64,000 bases of DNA from Sphingobacteriales bacterium (GTDB lineage: Bacteria; Bacteroidota; Bacteroidia; Sphingobacteriales; Sphingobacteriaceae), in NCBI GenBank assembly GCA_025353765.1, contig JANXOD010000008.1, positions 372,001 through 436,000 of the forward strand. The letters are read 5' to 3'. The notes beneath the pieces were generated by a model. It worked only from the letters and a program-made list of their open reading frames with translations, was not told the DNA's origin and did no database searches. Positions 17,339 through 25,500 of the stretch are shown one piece after another; within the stretch, counting starts at the first letter, position 1; every line of letters begins with the position of its first letter. A program made the translations under genes and the position numbers.

Positions 17339-17874
17339 TTAGTAAATAGTAACAGGGCCTATTAAACCCATGGATTGAATGGGCTGGTCCTTTCTTTTTT
17401 CATTTGTCCAGTATTGCGCAACCGGGTTGTCTTTTAATTGCTTTAAATAATTGCCCATAACGGTAATCACCTTGATTTCTATAGTGTTATTCCCATTTTG
17501 TAACAGATCTTTCACCGGATAAATTCTGCGTCCGTACCATTTCGTTCCACAGTTTTTTCATTAATTTTTAATTCTGAAATACCATGTACTTTCCCAAGAT
17601 TCAGGTATTCTATTTCTTTATCTATAATCAGGTTAGTCTGATAAATAACAGTTCCTGAAAAATGAGCAACTTCAGGCACATCTTTAAGGTCTTTTAGCAC
17701 TTCCATCGATATTTTTTTAACAGAACCGTCGATGTGTCTAAATTCAACTAACCAGGGATTATTGAGTGCTCCATTTTGCAATCCATTAATTTCTCCTAAA
17801 TAAGGAACTTTAGCCCAAGGTATAAGAGTTAGTCCTGCTCCTGTAATTGCTAATAATACTGTAATGAATTTCAT
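17339..17874 (-). pseudogene. C-terminal remnant of a GH106-like alpha-L-rhamnosidase
   Basis: The open frame 17512-17874 encodes HIDGSVKKISMEVLKDLKD, VAHFSGTVIYQTNL and LNLGKVHGISELKINEKTV, the end of the GH106/GH2-like sugar-binding domain. Near 17548 the homology jumps one frame to GTKWYGRRIYPVKDLLQNGN and GNYLKQLKDNPVAQYWTNEK, ending GLIGPVTIY at a stop at 17339. Intact enzymes of this class exceed 800 residues, so more than four fifths is gone and the rest is frameshifted. Together with the broken GH28 gene next to it, it marks a lost pectin/rhamnogalacturonan locus. The GH106 label is from memory of motif order; a related GH2-type family is possible. Confidence 0.72.
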
Positions 17875-17922
17875 ATTAATTGTTTTTTAGTTTGATTTAT
17901 TAATGCCCTAAATATAAATATT

Positions 17923-17940
17923 ACTTAGACATAACTAAGT
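17923..17940. promoter_or_regulatory. Candidate operator palindrome before the XRE gene
   Basis: ACTTAG, six bases, then CTAAGT form an inverted repeat 35 nt upstream of the XRE start codon and 49 nt upstream of the divergent remnant. The spacing and half-site length suit a dimeric XRE repressor, so it may be the autoregulatory site; this is inference. Confidence 0.5.
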
Positions 17941-17975
17941 GTTATAAAAAAATTCTATTCCGTTCTTGGCTTTTA

Positions 17976-18218
17976 ATGACAATAAGAGCAAATAAGTCTG
18001 AGATTGAATTGTACGTTATCAATCAAGTACGTAATATGAGAGCTAGCTTAGGTATGTCACAATCTGAATTAGCGCACAAATTGGATGTTTCTTCAGGCTT
18101 TATCGGTCAAGCTGAAAGTCCTAATTATAGAGCTAAGTATAATCTTAACCACATTAATAAATTAGCACAAATTTTCAATTGCTCTGTCAAAGATTTCCTT
18201 CCAGATAAACCTTTATAA
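17976..18218 (+). CDS. XRE-family helix-turn-helix regulator
   Basis: The 80-residue protein is one HTH_3 domain: LGMSQSELAHKLDVSSGFIG (about residues 26-45) holds the two DNA-contacting helices, followed by NHINKLAQIFNCSVKDFLP. There is no second domain. It is likely a small DNA-binding repressor, with a palindrome right upstream as a possible own site. It stands ahead of the RadC-type gene in the same direction with a 183-nt gap, a pair often met in Bacteroidota accessory regions. Confidence 0.88.
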   Translation: MTIRANKSEIELYVINQVRNMRASLGMSQSELAHKLDVSSGFIGQAESPNYRAKYNLNHINKLAQIFNCSVKDFLPDKPL

Positions 18219-18244
18219 TACATTTGGTATACTCATTCCTCAGT

Positions 18245-18353
18245 CTTAAGAGAAAATGTGTTAGATTGAAGGTATTCCATGTTAAACATGCTTTCTTATA
18301 CCCAAAGTTCAATCAAATTTGAAGCTTAATAATTGATTTTTATCTCTCTTAAG
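18245..18353. repeat. Nine-base inverted repeat between XRE and RadC genes
   Basis: CTTAAGAGA at 18245-18253 is mirrored by TCTCTTAAG at 18345-18353 with 91 nt between them. The interval has no gene. It could be a regulatory or recombination site, or chance in AT-rich DNA. Confidence 0.35.
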
Positions 18354-18401
18354 ATTTACGAAGAATATTTATTAAAATTAGGTAGAAAGTAACCTAAACT
18401 A

Positions 18402-18845
18402 ATGCTACAAGTATCAGAAGTACAAATAAGCTATAACCCTAAACTAAAAATATCTCAGTTACCTCGTGTAACAGATGCCCTCCAAGCTTATAAACTTTTG
18501 TATGAAAAGTGGGATAAAGGTAAACTTGAATTTGTTGAACAATTTAAAGTGCTTCTACTAAACAGAAGCAACAGAGTCTTGGGAATATATGAAGTTTCTA
18601 GTGGCGGTATTACCGGAACTATAGTAGATCCGAAACTTATTTTTATTGCTGCTTTAAAAAGCTGTGCTACCTCCATAATTTTAGCCCATAATCATCCAAG
18701 CGGTAATTTAAAACCAAGTAAGGATGATATTTCTATTACCCGAAAAATAGAAAATGCAGGTAAGCTTTTAGATATAGCAGTTGTGGATCATTTAATTATC
18801 ACAAATGAGGGTTATATAAGTTTTGCAAATGAAGGATGGATGTAA
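18402..18845 (+). CDS. RadC-type JAB/MPN domain protein
   Basis: The 147-residue protein has the JAMM metal motif AHNHPSGNLKPSKDD (about residues 97-111, H-x-H-P-S-G-x8-D) and a preceding Glu-bearing strand VLGIYEVSSGG. It lacks the N-terminal helix-hairpin-helix of long RadC proteins, as do the short members common in Bacteroidota mobile regions. The name RadC does not imply a proven repair role. The N-terminal motif VSEVQISYNPKLKISQLPRV reappears in a truncated copy at 33788, which ties both ends of the island together. Confidence 0.9.
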   Translation: MLQVSEVQISYNPKLKISQLPRVTDALQAYKLLYEKWDKGKLEFVEQFKVLLLNRSNRVLGIYEVSSGGITGTIVDPKLIFIAALKSCATSIILAHNHPSGNLKPSKDDISITRKIENAGKLLDIAVVDHLIITNEGYISFANEGWM

Positions 18846-18901
18846 TACGTAAAAATAATACACATATATTTAATACCTCTTAAGCTGAAATAAGCAAACG
18901 A

Positions 18902-19850
18902 TTATTTTTCTGGCAACTTATAATAAATATCCCAGTGTTTGGCATACACTTCTAATGGTTCAAGCCCTACTTCTGCCCTTCGTTTATTTACATTAGGTTC
19001 GTCTTCAATTGGTGCTAAAAAATATTTACCGGTTATATTATCTCTATGAATTTGACTGCCGTAAATTTGCTTTTTCCCTTGACTTAATGCGACTCTATCT
19101 TCCAATAAAGCTAAATCACTTCCCTTTGCTTTACCATTTTTAACAGCCTCTCTCATCATGGGTAAATACTTTTCCTGGGTTTGCTTATCTACATGCTGAA
19201 TAACCAGAAATAAGGCTGCACTACCTTTATCTCCTATTACATCTGGTCCAAGCCATCCGTATTTATCTAAAGTGTTTGTTATTTCAATGAGGTTAATGGC
19301 ATCTTTCTCATTAATTGTTTTCCATAAGTCCTTCATCTCTTGGGATTCATACCCATATTTTTGCTCAACACCCTCAACCATTTGCCGATATTTTTGATCT
19401 TCTATAAGAATACTGTCAAGATGTTGAGCAAGTGGTTTATTAAGGTTTGCTTCCGCTTTGTCTTTATTTTGCTTAATTGATTCTAAGAGTGGCTGCCAAC
19501 GTTTATCCTTATGTAAGGAATTTAAAGTCAGGGTCAGTTGAAATATGATCGTAATTAGTGTAATTTCCTTTAGTTGCGACCCTGTTTAATTGAAAAAATG
19601 AACTATCAGGGTAATTAGCTAATGCCCAAGAGCAGGCTGCATTATATCTATCATTAATTAATCCTTTCCAGCCATTCGTTTTAAAAGCAGATGAGTATGT
19701 AAAAGCAGAGCATTTGTAATCTTTTGCTTTATATAGGGAGTCAGCCTTTTTTATAAAATCATAATAGGCTTGCGAAGGTCTCTTCTGTCCGCAGGCAAGA
19801 TTAGTTATGAGAGTGAAACTTATTATTAAAATTCTATTTTTAATGTTCAT
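18902..19850 (-). pseudogene. Secreted DUF6624 protein broken by a frameshift
   Basis: Two abutting frames make one gene. The first (from the ATG at 19850, MNIKNRILIISFTLITNLAC as signal peptide) runs through a TPR-like stretch to a premature stop at 19509. The second (open from about 19523 to 18902) continues with SLHKDKRWQPLLESIKQNKD and the DUF6624 region (YGWLGPDVIGDKGSAALFLV, QHVDKQTQEKYLPMM). Removing one base of the AAA (plus strand TTT 19521-19523) gives DPDFNSLHKDKRW and restores the frame. Such proteins are secreted with unknown role. It may be true decay or a sequencing error. Confidence 0.75.
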
Positions 19851-20056
19851 GGTTATTGATTTATACACTTTAACTCTCCCATTCTGCAATGCTCTGTAGT
19901 CAGTACATATATAGTTAAAAATTCAATATTTAATGTGGTAATGTTTCTATTTATCCAGACTTTAATAGATTTACAGCATGTTGATTAATAATTATTTAGT
20001 TTCAGATAGAGAGATTGTTGTAAATTGGGGAAAACGTACTATTAAATATTTCATAG

Positions 20057-20665
20057 ATGTTGCTTAAAGATTATCGGAATACCTATCTACTGTTTATTTT
20101 AGTTTTTATAGGCTGTGCCAATAAGCAAGCTAAACTTACAGACAAAACTAAATCAAGTTATAATACCGGAGTCAGCAAATTATCGGCAATTGTTGATCAA
20201 AAAGTTAGCGTAAAATTAACGCCCCCATCTGATTGGGGGTCCCTTACCAATTGAAGATGCAAATAAACTAAAAAACATAAATACTTACTCCACTTTTGTG
20301 ACGGGGTTTAAAAACAATAAAGATGTTTTTTATTATCATGAAATTAATCTTGAGCGTTATGGACATGATTATGCCTATTTAATTAACGATATAAATGAAC
20401 AAGTAACAAATGAATTTAAATGGAGTGAAAAATTTCCTTCCTATATAAAACTAAATTTAACAAAGATATTTTATTAGGAAATACAAGCTACTATCGTATT
20501 GAAATTGCTTTACGTGATACGAATTCTAAAATACCTTTCTTAATATCTTCCCTATACTTTAAAAAAATAGGTGACAACAAAGTTTTTATGGGTTGTGGTA
20601 ATTATACGACTTTGTTAAATCGTTTTGAAGTAGAAGAAAAAACATTAGCAGAATTAAAATACTAA
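20057..20665 (+). pseudogene. Lipoprotein gene with two frameshifts
   Basis: The first frame encodes a lipoprotein start (LLFILVFIGCANKQ) but stops at 20254. The coding sense goes on in a second frame from the GATTGGGGG stretch at 20231-20239 (PLPIEDANKLKNINTYSTFV, then DVFYYHEINLERYGHDYAYL) to a stop at about 20477, and in a third frame from CTAAATTT at 20451-20458 (FNKDILLGNTSYYRIEIALR) to the true end LAELKY at 20665. One extra T and one missing A would restore an intact protein of about 200 residues. I do not recognise the family. Confidence 0.68.
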
Positions 20666-21057
20666 AATATAAAGCCTTCTTTCTTGTTATTAATGGCCTG
20701 GTTGTATAATAGTAGGTGGCGGTGGGAAATCTACATTATAGAAATAGGTTGTTAAATTATAGTATAGCCTCACCCTTATGCTAATATTATTACTGAACTC
20801 AATCCCCTATCAAATTTATGATACTAGATTTTTAAAGTGCTTATGATAGAGCATACTATTTTCGTTTTATGAAGATAAAGAATTACTCTCTGGAAGCAAT
20901 ATATAAATAAATTCCATATACTGCAGAATAGTTTCTCATATATATTAATAAAATTATTAATTAAAATACTATTGTAACAATCTTGTTCCAAAATATTAAT
21001 ATTGTTTCTATATTTACGGCTACTAAATCAATGAAATTAAACTGAATATAGCTGCCG
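20666..21057. other. AT-rich intergenic region upstream of cassette A
   Basis: No gene of useful length is visible in these 392 bases. The last 90 bases hold the conserved promoter block described separately. The rest is very AT-rich, with no clear terminator after the broken lipoprotein gene. Confidence 0.6.
20971..21017 (+). promoter_or_regulatory. Conserved promoter block of cassette A
   Basis: This stretch is nearly the same as 27874-27920 before cassette B. It holds the palindrome ATTGTAACAAT (20971-20981) and TATATTTAC (21009-21017), which resembles a -7 box. The transcript would start about 30-40 nt before the VKOR-fusion start codon. The palindrome overlaps where a -33 element would lie and could be an operator. 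Confidence 0.6.
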
Positions 21058-22653
21058 ATGAATTTGACTACTGCACTACCTTATCTGAATCCCCTATATA
21101 CTCATGAACCTGTTTCCTTCGCATTATCTCAGTTTTTAAAAAAGCAAGGCATTAAATTAGACCGTGATAGGCTTCAACAGAAACTATCTGAGCACCCTTA
21201 TTATTCAAGCTTGTTAAGCATTAGCGATATTTTGAATGATCTGGGTATAGCACATCAAGTTTACCAAACAGACATAAATACATTAATTAGCGATTTTTCT
21301 AAGCCTTTATTTACTCACCTAACCATACAAGGACAGGAACTTTTCGCAATTATTGAGCAATTTGAAAATGATAAATTTAAAATTATAACAGAAAAGGCAG
21401 AGACCCATTGGTACTCCCATAAAGAATTAGAAACAGTTTGGGGCGGAATCCTGCTTGAATTGGAAAGCGGAGAATCTGTCATCATGCCTAAGCAAAATGA
21501 AACTTATCCTAAAGCTTTAAAATATGGTATTTATGTTTCTATCTTTTCAGCATTGGCATGTTTCATTTACTTAAAAACTGCTGGATTCTCCTTTCAACAA
21601 GTTCTTCTTTTTATTTTTAATTGCGTCGGGATAGCCATTTCATGGATATTGGTTTTACAACATCTCAATAAAAATAATGCCTTAGTTAAACAGCTTTGCC
21701 AAAGTAAAACACAGGAAGGTTGCAGTTCGGTTTTAAGCAGTAAGGCATCTCAAATTACCCCTTGGCTAAGTATGGCAGAAGCCGGATTAATATACTTTAT
21801 AGGTGCTGCTTTAACTATGCTATTCTTTAGTAAGCCTATATTCTATTTATACCTGGCTTTACTCGCTCCCTTGTATTCCTTGTATGCCATTTATATCCAG
21901 GCTTTTGTTTTAAAAGAATGGTGTCGCCTGTGTATGGGAATTCATGTTTTGGTATTAGCCAGCTTTATTTCTGTATTAGTATTTTATGGCTCATTATTTT
22001 CCACGATACAATTACCTGAATTAGCACAATTTGCTGTTTTTCTAATTCCTTTAGTAATTTGGTTAACTGCTAATCCTATAATTAAGAAACTAAAGGACGC
22101 AGAGCATTCAAAGATTAAATACAGCAGACTAAAATCTAATCCTGAATTATTTAAAATATTAGCAACTAAGCAGTCCAAAATTGATATCCCCACTGAATTG
22201 AAAGTATTTCAATTCGGCAATCTGGAAGCAATACATGAATTAACTTTTATTTCCAACCCATTTTGCGGGCCCTGTGCTAAGGCTCATCAGATTATTGATG
22301 AATGGTTGCAAAACAACAACCTAGATTTTAAGATTAGTATCATTTTTTCACATACTAACCATGAAGAAGATAGAAACAAACAATTTGTGGAATGGATATC
22401 CGGGATTAGAAATAAGGAGGAACTCATATCTGCATTGCATAATTGGTTCAATTTAGATAATAAAGATATAACCAAATGGGCAGAAAGATTACACTTAACT
22501 AAAGCTGTTTTAAAATATGATGCCGAACATTTAGACCAGTGGATGAATATGACTGACATCAATGCGACTCCTACATTTTTTATTAATGGTTATCGTTTGC
22601 CAAATGAATATCGTTTAGAGGATATTAAATATTTAATATTAGAAATTAACTAA
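21058..22653 (+). CDS. C39-like / VKOR / thioredoxin fusion membrane protein, copy A
   Basis: The 531 residues fall into three parts. Residues 1-140 resemble a C39 bacteriocin-processing peptidase (HPYYSSLLSISDILNDLGI at 46-64, then HLTIQGQELFAIIEQF) but have no Cys, and the usual G-H-F is replaced by E-L-F, so it cannot cut. Residues 157-345 are a multi-helix VKOR domain with C214, C222 (CSSVL) and the EWCRLCMG pair C289/C292. Residues 385-531 are a thioredoxin-like domain with NPFCGPCAKAH (C403, C406) and ATPTFFING carrying the cis-Pro. VKOR oxidises thiols using quinone and passes electrons from the thioredoxin. Inference: the C39-like part holds a GG leader while the rest makes disulfides in the peptide encoded next. 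Confidence 0.9.
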   Translation: MNLTTALPYLNPLYTHEPVSFALSQFLKKQGIKLDRDRLQQKLSEHPYYSSLLSISDILNDLGIAHQVYQTDINTLISDFSKPLFTHLTIQGQELFAIIEQFENDKFKIITEKAETHWYSHKELETVWGGILLELESGESVIMPKQNETYPKALKYGIYVSIFSALACFIYLKTAGFSFQQVLLFIFNCVGIAISWILVLQHLNKNNALVKQLCQSKTQEGCSSVLSSKASQITPWLSMAEAGLIYFIGAALTMLFFSKPIFYLYLALLAPLYSLYAIYIQAFVLKEWCRLCMGIHVLVLASFISVLVFYGSLFSTIQLPELAQFAVFLIPLVIWLTANPIIKKLKDAEHSKIKYSRLKSNPELFKILATKQSKIDIPTELKVFQFGNLEAIHELTFISNPFCGPCAKAHQIIDEWLQNNNLDFKISIIFSHTNHEEDRNKQFVEWISGIRNKEELISALHNWFNLDNKDITKWAERLHLTKAVLKYDAEHLDQWMNMTDINATPTFFINGYRLPNEYRLEDIKYLILEIN

Positions 22654-22756
22654 GTGTTTAAACTTAGTCAATTTGAAGATAGGGGTATATAAGAACTAAA
22701 AAATAAATAAGACTATGCAATTCTCCTTTGGAAGATTAGGATAAGATTTAAAACTG

Positions 22757-22882
22757 GAAATGGCCACCCAAGGGGTAGCAGAATCAAGTAACCGCCTACT
22801 AAAATGGCGATAAATTAATTATTTAGATGAAATATAAATTTAAAGTTTTTGCTGTTTTTTGATAGATAAAAACAGTATTAAT
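22757..22882 (+). promoter_or_regulatory. Conserved two-hairpin leader before peptide A
   Basis: This leader is shared with 29657-29785. Hairpin 1 is CGCC (22793-22796), loop TACTAAAAT, GGCG (22806-22809); in copy B the stem is TACC/GGTA around the same TACTAAAA loop, so two base pairs differ by compensating changes. Hairpin 2 is CTGTTTTT (22852-22859) with AAAAACAG (22868-22875), ending 7 nt before the ATG. ACCCAAGGGG further up is also conserved. It may control translation or RNA stability of the peptide gene. Confidence 0.6.
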
Positions 22883-23137
22883 ATGGAAAATAAGCCGAAT
22901 ATTAAATTTAGCGGTATTAAAAAAATGCTAACCAGAGAACAGATGAAAGGTGTAACAGGTGGGTATGGTGGTTACAGTGGTTCCGGATCTTGTTACCAAT
23001 GCACCTGTGGTTCAATGACTAGTTGTTGGTATTTTTCAGGTGGTAATCCCAATTTTGGATGTGCAAGAGTATATACTGGATCATGTAGTACATTTAGCTC
23101 TATGCAGATTCCATGTTCAGCAGGATGTCATACTTAA
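22883..23137 (+). CDS. GG-leader Cys-rich secreted peptide A
   Basis: I use the ATG at 22883 (an in-frame TTG lies at 22859) because the paralog at 29786 starts at the matching ATG. The 84 residues comprise a leader of 27 (KFSGIKKMLTREQMKGVTGG) ending in a double Gly, and a core of 57 with eight Cys (37, 40, 42, 48, 60, 68, 78, 82) set in Gly, Ser and Thr. That allows four disulfides. The leader form is that of precursors cut by C39 ABC exporters. The core matches no bacteriocin I know. The redox gene upstream suggests that it is oxidatively folded outside the cytosol. Confidence 0.82.
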   Translation: MENKPNIKFSGIKKMLTREQMKGVTGGYGGYSGSGSCYQCTCGSMTSCWYFSGGNPNFGCARVYTGSCSTFSSMQIPCSAGCHT

Positions 23138-23384
23138 ATAAACTTGCAAATCAGTATCAATTATTTAGATTATAAATCAATTAACGAGGTCATTATTTTA
23201 TCGCAATTAAGAAAGTTTTGATTTTTAAGATATCTATGATTTAATGCCTTATAGTCTTCATTTAACTCCAAGTTACTATTGCCATGTGTGATATTAATCA
23301 TTTAGATATGAAATATAATAACAAATTCTATTTAAATATCAAAAGAATCACAACTAGCAATAGTAACTTTAACTCCTTGATTAT

Positions 23385-24338
23385 ATGTTAAATAATTTTA
23401 TTTTAATAACCTTATTTGTTACAACTTTATTTTTAATTTCCTCGTGTAATCCAGATAAGAAGCGGGCTAATCATTCTAAAACAGTTCCTACATCTTTTAA
23501 TAAACAAGTAAAATTAAAAAATTCTCATTCTCTTTTAAATATAGCCTTATTTGATACAAGTAGAAGGTTTAATAATTTATCAGATTTATGTAAATATAAA
23601 ATGAATGTGGAAACAACTTTTTATAACTACAAGGTTAAAGACAGGAATACATCAAAACAATTAACAGACCATACTATAGACTCCTTAGAAAATCATAATC
23701 AGGAAATGTTCCTGCTGTCTCTATATACTCATTTATCTAATTTACCAAAAAATATTTCCAACTTCCGGCTCTTAAGTGATATTCAATATTCGCATACTAT
23801 AAGCTATGAAAAGAAAATTGAACTGTTTAATTCTTATCCAGAGTCCTTACAAAAAAGCGCCATAGGTAAACAAGTTTTATCCGCATTAAATCTTTATAAT
23901 CATAATAAAGGACTTGACGTACTTAGTTTTAAACCAGTTAAAATATTAAATAAAGATCTTAAGCCCAACCTATTTTCTAGTTTATTTCAAAATAGATATA
24001 ATCACTATCTAATTATATTTAGTGCTACCTGGTGCTCACCATGTAGGTATCAAGAATTAATTTTAGAAAAAGAACTGCCTAAGATTGACATTACAAAAAT
24101 AAAAATTATCAGTATCTATATCGATAAGAATAAAACTAAGTGGTTAGATAAATATAAAAAAGGGGGATTTCTTTGGGATACCTATCTAGCTGAAAATGAA
24201 TTTAATGCTGATTTACTTCAAGTTTTAAATATTACTTCTATTCCGAGAGTATTTCTAATTAATGCTAGCAAGCAAATAGTTGTTGAAAGTAGTAGTGTTA
24301 ATGAAGCTCTTGATTATGTTAGAGGTTCAAAAAAATGA
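23385..24338 (+). CDS. TlpA/thioredoxin-like lipoprotein
   Basis: The 317-residue protein has a lipoprotein signal ending at Cys21 (LFLISSCNPDK), a poorly conserved helical middle of about 170 residues, and a C-terminal thioredoxin-like domain (about 190-317) with ATWCSPC (C217, C220) and a cis-Pro in NITSIPRVFLIN. It would act as a membrane-tethered thiol oxidoreductase in the periplasm. It lies 247 nt after peptide A. Its place in the cassette matches the TPR-thioredoxin gene of copy B, though the two are not close relatives outside the CxxC domain. Confidence 0.85.
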   Translation: MLNNFILITLFVTTLFLISSCNPDKKRANHSKTVPTSFNKQVKLKNSHSLLNIALFDTSRRFNNLSDLCKYKMNVETTFYNYKVKDRNTSKQLTDHTIDSLENHNQEMFLLSLYTHLSNLPKNISNFRLLSDIQYSHTISYEKKIELFNSYPESLQKSAIGKQVLSALNLYNHNKGLDVLSFKPVKILNKDLKPNLFSSLFQNRYNHYLIIFSATWCSPCRYQELILEKELPKIDITKIKIISIYIDKNKTKWLDKYKKGGFLWDTYLAENEFNADLLQVLNITSIPRVFLINASKQIVVESSSVNEALDYVRGSKK

Positions 24339-24556
24339 CAAAGCTCTTTTAAATACATATAAAACTAATAACTGGCGAAAATAGAATAAAATGGTTCACT
24401 GATATATGTTTTATTAATAGTTCCAATAAGTTCAAACATACGGTCCCGTTTAAAACATTAAAGTTATATTCCAAGAGCTGAATGAGCAAAAACTATAATA
24501 ATTACAAAAGCTAATAGTTTATTATATAGCTAAATATTACCTAAATTATATTCCCT

Positions 24557-25447
24557 GTGAATCGCATCGTAATTATATTTTCATTCCTTTTGTTATCATC
24601 CTGCACTAATTTGGGGCAAACACCTAAGTCATCTGAACAAGAGGAAGTGCTAATAAATAAAACAAATAATAAAACTAACCTGACAAACTATCTTGACGAA
24701 AAAAAATGGAATGCTCTTTTTCCAAAAAGATATGGAATTCTTAAAAAGGATTCGATAAATAACAATCCTGATTTTTATTCTTTTAAAGCCTTTGTTACTG
24801 CCGCTAAATGTTTCCCTTCTTTTCTTTCAGACGGAGATAAGAACAGTCAAAAAAGAGAACTGGCTGCTTTTCTTGCTAATATTGCACAAGAAACCAGTGG
24901 TGGTTGGCCTACCGCTCCTGATGGATATTTTAAATGGGGATTGTATTTTTTAGAAGAACAGTCCGAAGGCCATGGAATCACGTACGCCGATACCACTAAA
25001 AAGAACTATCCTCCAGTTCTTGGGAAGTATTATTTTGGAAGAGGCCCAAAGCAACTAAGCTGGAATTATAATTATGGGCAGTTTAGCCAATCATGGTATG
25101 GCAGTAAAGATACTTTATTAAACCATCCCGAATGGTTATCCAAAGATCCAGTTTTATCCTTTGCTTCGGCTTTATGGTTTTGGATGTATCCTCAAAAACC
25201 TAAGCCTTCATGCCATGATATTATGGTAGAAAAATGGAAACCAACAGAGGATGATATTTTAAAAGGGAGATTAACTGGCTTTGGAGCTACTGTAAATGTA
25301 ATTAATGGCGGAGTGGAATGTGGAAATGGAAAAGAGTTGGAAAAAACAGCATACCGTTATCAATATTACCAGTATTTCTGTAATTATTTCCATGTATCAC
25401 CGGGCAGTAATATTAGTTGTAGTAAGCAAAGAGCATTTGGCCAATAA
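24557..25447 (+). CDS. GH19 chitinase-like lipoprotein
   Basis: Starting at a GTG, the 296-residue protein has a lipoprotein signal ending at Cys16 (LLLSSCTNLG). The GH19 domain spans about residues 70-290: AQETSGGW holds the first catalytic Glu (E112), FLEEQS the likely second, and GRGPKQLSWNYNYG (161-174) is the family signature. GH19 enzymes cut chitin, and some act on peptidoglycan. It is found only in cassette A. Being surface lipidated, it could be an antifungal or wall-active weapon or serve nutrition. Confidence 0.9.
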   Translation: MNRIVIIFSFLLLSSCTNLGQTPKSSEQEEVLINKTNNKTNLTNYLDEKKWNALFPKRYGILKKDSINNNPDFYSFKAFVTAAKCFPSFLSDGDKNSQKRELAAFLANIAQETSGGWPTAPDGYFKWGLYFLEEQSEGHGITYADTTKKNYPPVLGKYYFGRGPKQLSWNYNYGQFSQSWYGSKDTLLNHPEWLSKDPVLSFASALWFWMYPQKPKPSCHDIMVEKWKPTEDDILKGRLTGFGATVNVINGGVECGNGKELEKTAYRYQYYQYFCNYFHVSPGSNISCSKQRAFGQ

Positions 25448-25500
25448 TGAAAGGTTTTTTTACAACTAAATCAAAAAGACTTTGAAATATATTCTAGTAA

